This document shows positions 60,945-64,000 of a stretch of 64,000 bases of DNA, one piece after another. Under the pieces are notes generated by a model. That model did not search any database. It was not told where the DNA came from and saw only the letters and a list, made by a program, of their open reading frames with translations. The DNA comes from Smittia aterrima (lineage: Eukaryota > Arthropoda > Insecta > Diptera > Chironomidae), in NCBI GenBank assembly GCA_033063855.1, contig CP093831.1, positions 16,864,001 through 16,928,000 on the forward strand, in the 5' to 3' direction. Within the stretch, counting starts at the first letter, position 1, and each line of letters starts with the position of its first letter. The position numbers were made by a program, and so were the translations under genes.

Positions 60945-61349
60945 TTATCCGCCGTGTAACGTTGAGATGAAGGAGACATTATCATTTGGTTGAATTTCAT
61001 AATCTAACTCGCCTAGCAGTTCCCAGTCTGTGTCATTTACTAAAACTAAGATTCCTGGCCGAACAGAATCGCCTTGCATGAAGAGTTCTAATCGTTCAGT
61101 AAGTAGATTGTCTTTCATGTACTGCAGGAAATCGCGGATCGTCCCTAAAAAATATTTGTTTACATATTTGTTGTAAAAGAATTTCATGAAATTACATTTT
61201 CTGTCGGATTCCAAAGTCAGATCACGTTTCTTGACATTGCCAAAAAGAACTTCAGCTCCACCACTAAAAGATGAAGTATTAATCTTTGTTAAACCTTTTG
61301 TACTTTAAGTTAAATTCATTATTTACCTAAAATCGAGTTGAATCTTCAT
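60945..61349 (-). CDS. Urm1: Ubiquitin-related modifier 1
   Basis: Three exons: 61327-61349, 61196-61263 and 60945-61144, giving 96 residues with matching phases. Urm1 features are clear: the GGAEVLFGNVKKRDL strand near the N-terminus, LELFMQGDSVRPGILVLVND, DWELLGELDY and the C-terminal diglycine in ISTLHGG, which is immediately followed by the stop as needed for thiocarboxylation. Urm1 is a sulphur carrier for the wobble-uridine thiolation of cytosolic tRNAs and a protein modifier. Splicing restores the conserved W before TIRDFL (T|GG across the intron 2 junction). The first exon is only 23 nt. Confidence 0.95.
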
Positions 61350-61504
61350 TTTGAACTTTGAACCCCTTAAAAAGCTGCGCTGCAATTTTGAACTTAGTTA
61401 ACAAATTTTGAACTTCAACGGTAGAAATCACAGACGCCTTTGCTAAAAAAATATTTCAATTGAGTTGCAAATTAACGTGCTGAAGAACTTAATTCAAGAG
61501 CAAA
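61350..61504. promoter_or_regulatory. Bidirectional promoter, Urm1 and kinesin-8
   Basis: A 155 bp gap between two divergent start codons. It must contain both 5' leaders and start sites. No TATA box is evident. Confidence 0.6.
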
Positions 61505-64000
61505 ATGTCCGAAGTGACAATGAAGGTTGCTGTACGCGTTCGGCCATTCAGCCGACGTGAAATGGTAAGTGAAAATGCATTTGTTTGTAAATTTTCGAAT
61601 CGAACGGTTTTTTTGTTTTTCTAGGAGCAAAACCAGAAAAATATTATTCGAGTTTTGGACACTTCCACGCTCGTGTTCGATCCTGAAGAAGACGAAGATG
61701 AATTCTTCTTTCATGGCGCTAAACAAACTCATCGTGACATCACAAAACGAGTTAAGAAAAAGCTGAATATGGATTTCGATTCAGTATTTCACGACGAAAA
61801 TACAAACGAAGAAGTCTTTGAGATTTGTACAAAGCCGATTGTCGCTTCTGTTATGAATGGATTTAACTGCTCAGTCTTTGTTTATGGAGCTACAGGTGCA
61901 GGCAAAACATTCACAATGCTGGGCAGCGAAACGAATCCGGGTAAGTCAAGTTGATCCAGTAAACAAATTCCCGCTCGATTACTTATTGGATTCTTATCTC
62001 TTTAAGGCATAACATTCCTAACAATGCGTGAGCTGTTCACTCAAATCAATCAGCTTGAGATAGAACGTAAATTTGATATCGGAATCTCATATCTCGAAGT
62101 CTACAATGAGCAAGTAATGAATCTTCTGTCAAAGTCAGGACCTTTGAAGCTTCGTGAGGATGCGAGTGGAGTTGTTGTCGGTGGACTTGTTTTAAAGCAA
62201 ATCCACAATGCTGACGAGCTCTTTAATCTCCTCATCCTTGGCAATAAAAATCGTACACAGCATCCAACTGATGCCAATGAAGAAAGTTCTCGTTCACATG
62301 CAATATTTCAAGTTCACATTCGTATGACTGACAAGAAAACGAGTGTTCGTCGAACAGTTAAGCTCTCTATGATCGATTTGGCTGGTAGTGAAAGAGCTCA
62401 GAGCACTAAATGCAAAGGATTACGATTTAAGGAAGGTGCCAACATTAACAAATCTTTGCTTGCTCTCGGTAACTGCATCAACAAATTAGCTGATGGCTCT
62501 AAACACATTCCATATCGCGACTCAAACCTTACTCGAATCCTCAAAGATAGCTTAGGTGGAAATTGCCAAACGCTTATGATCGCTAACATCTCGCCCTCTT
62601 CGTTAACATACGAGGACACTTACAACACATTGAAATACGCTGGCCGAGCAAAGACCATTCGTTCAACTTTGAGACAAAATACAATCACAACAAATATGCC
62701 GAAGGAATTCTTGTTGAAGAAGTGCAACCTCCAGGTGACTGAGATCGAGAAATTGAAGGCTGAAAATGAAAAATTGAAGGAACGCAATAGAATCCTCGAA
62801 GCACAAGTGATTGATCAGAACTCTATCTCAAAGACTGTGAATGAAAGTGGAGATAGTGCAGTGAATGCCGATTTGACTGCATGGCGCGAAAAGATTGATA
62901 AAGTCTTCAACGAGTTTAGCCGCGTAAATGAGAAATGCTTGTCATTGCAGAGCCAAGAGAAGATTCTCAATTTCCGTGTTAAATTCAAGGAGCGATACGA
63001 CGAAATGAAACGAATTCTGGTTTTGGACGGATCAAAATTAGATGCAGTAAGTTTTTCTTTACAATCAAACTTTTATTATTCTAATCTTTGCTGGCCAAAA
63101 GCTCGCTTTGTTTTGTCTGGAGAAGTTTGTCTGCTTCTGCAATATACCCGTCAGCGATTGAAATGACTTGATCCTGAATTTGATGGTTGAGATCGATTGA
63201 AATCTCTTTATTACCCTTCAGCTTCTTGAGATGACTGTTCTGTGTGTCTTTGACACCATCGCGACATTTGATGAAGAGCGCTTTGGCGTTCTTAGCGAGG
63301 TTCTCACGGTGCTCTTTAGTGATTTTAGGAACAGGAACGAAAATCGTTGTCCCGTCTTGTTGAGGATTCAAATTCATTCCGCTTTTGTTGAGCGACGCAA
63401 GCACTTGCGGGATGAGTTGAGGAAACCCTAAAAGATTAATGACAATTGTCTTCGGGTTCTTTCTAATGATTTGGCCAATTTCTTGAAGTTCGTATTCCTT
63501 GCCATCAGCATTCACTTTAAGTGTTTCAATCGCTCCGGTTGATGAACGCAGTGAAAGATTTTTCACAAACTCATCCTTCATCGTCTCAAGACTTTTCTCC
63601 ATCTGCGACTTAAGTTTCTCCAGATTCACTACTTGTCCTAGTTGCTCCTCGTTCACTTCAACCTTTGTCATTCTCTTACCTCTGCCATTATCTTTGCTTC
63701 TTTTATCTTTTCCTTTTGCATAATTTCTCGATGACTGGAATAAAATGACCGGAAGCGCTTTTCCAAAGTTTTCTTGATTCTGCACATGATGAAAAACACT
63801 TTTGCTGTTAATTAATCGAAAAGTCGTCGCTATTCGCGATACACATCGCAATGAAAACATTTTTATTTTATTTTTGTTTACAATTTTCACTTGAAATTGA
63901 ATCTTTGAGGTTACTCAAGAAGTTCAAATTTATTCCAACTGAAATTTTCTTTTCTTTTAGGATTTGAAGCGATTGGGAGCATCAATTGACAAATACACGA
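61505..64000 (+). CDS. Klp67A: Kinesin-8 motor (Klp67A/Kif18-like), 5' part
   Basis: Exons 61505-61564, 61625-61940, 62007-63046 and from 63961 to the window edge, with consistent phases, so at least 485 residues are visible. The motor is N-terminal: VAVRVRPFSRREM, P-loop GATGAGKTFTMLG, switch I NEESSRSHA, switch II DLAGSER, then NKSLLALGNCINKLADG and YRDSNLTRILKDSLGG. GATGAGKT rather than GQTGAGKT is typical of the kinesin-8 group. A basic neck and coiled coil follow (KLKAENEKLKERNRILEAQV). Kinesin-8 motors walk to microtubule plus ends and limit their length, setting spindle size and chromosome alignment. The C-terminal part is outside the window. The last intron holds a nested antisense gene. 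Confidence 0.9.
63072..63077 (-). terminator. Poly(A) signal of the nested recycling factor gene
   Basis: AATAAA on the minus strand, 3 bp after the stop codon. Cleavage 10-30 bp further would fall on or just past the kinesin 5' splice site at 63047. Confidence 0.7.
63081..63860 (-). CDS. mRRF1: Mitochondrial ribosome recycling factor
   Basis: A single-exon gene nested in a kinesin-8 intron on the opposite strand. From the ATG at 63858-63860 it encodes 259 residues starting MFSLRCVSRIATTFRLINSK, a good mitochondrial targeting peptide. An ATG ten codons upstream (63888-63890) is in frame but gives a lysine-asparagine start. The RRF fold follows at about 75-259: VNLEKLKSQMEKSLETMKDE, the ILNLLGFPQLIPQVLASL-like helix (INLLGFPQLIPQ), FVPVPKITKEHRENLAKNAK and CRDGVKDTQNSHLKKLKG, with a long C-terminal helix. 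Such factors split the post-termination mitoribosome together with EF-G2. The stop at 63081-63083 is followed after 3 bp by a minus-strand AATAAA (63072-63077). Confidence 0.92.
   Translation of the reverse strand: MFSLRCVSRIATTFRLINSKSVFHHVQNQENFGKALPVILFQSSRNYAKGKDKRSKDNGRGKRMTKVEVNEEQLGQVVNLEKLKSQMEKSLETMKDEFVKNLSLRSSTGAIETLKVNADGKEYELQEIGQIIRKNPKTIVINLLGFPQLIPQVLASLNKSGMNLNPQQDGTTIFVPVPKITKEHRENLAKNAKALFIKCRDGVKDTQNSHLKKLKGNKEISIDLNHQIQDQVISIADGYIAEADKLLQTKQSELLASKD

Overview
The window is nuclear DNA of an insect, most likely a fly, and I would guess a nematoceran such as a midge. The reasons are short spliceosomal introns (many of 54-80 bp), AT-rich noncoding DNA, and an insect gene set: GAS2-family pickled eggs, staccato/Unc13-4, a tejas-like LOTUS-Tudor protein, kinesin-8, and a tandem array of Plus-C-type odorant-binding proteins (OBPs). 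The species cannot be fixed from the sequence. I rebuilt gene models by hand from splice signals, reading frame and intron phase. For all but one gene the exon phases close perfectly.

Layout. 318-2783 (+): the 3' part of a GAS2-domain gene (pigs-like). 2784-8738: noncoding. 8739-20395 (-): seven tandem genes, here called A to G, for secreted cysteine-rich Plus-C-like OBPs. Six carry lysine-rich C-terminal tails, and five of these contain a conserved dibasic site. Two transposon insertions with clear ends and one segmental duplication (B to D) lie inside the array. 20396-23551: noncoding. 23552-34799 (-): a complete 12-exon staccato/Unc13-4 gene of 1280 codons' worth of protein. 34800-53652: an 18.9 kb stretch in which I find no gene.

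53653-64000 is gene-dense. It holds a tejas-like gene (-), an FHA-kinase gene related to Chk2/loki (+, divergent from tejas), a branched-chain ketoacid dehydrogenase E1 alpha gene (+), a membrane-anchored acylphosphatase (+), Urm1 (-), a kinesin-8 (Klp67A-like, +, divergent from Urm1, running off the window) and a mitochondrial ribosome recycling factor gene nested antisense in a kinesin intron.

The most unusual part is the OBP array. Each gene has a signal peptide, a 14-cysteine Plus-C-like body (fewer are counted in the divergent genes) and, in B, D, E, F and G, a basic tail with a K-x-K-R or KKKR site followed by an acidic patch and a second basic block. Five genes share a TATA box at nearly the same distance from the start codon, and three share an upstream motif. 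This suggests co-expressed, highly secreted products rather than ordinary olfactory carriers. That functional reading is inference.
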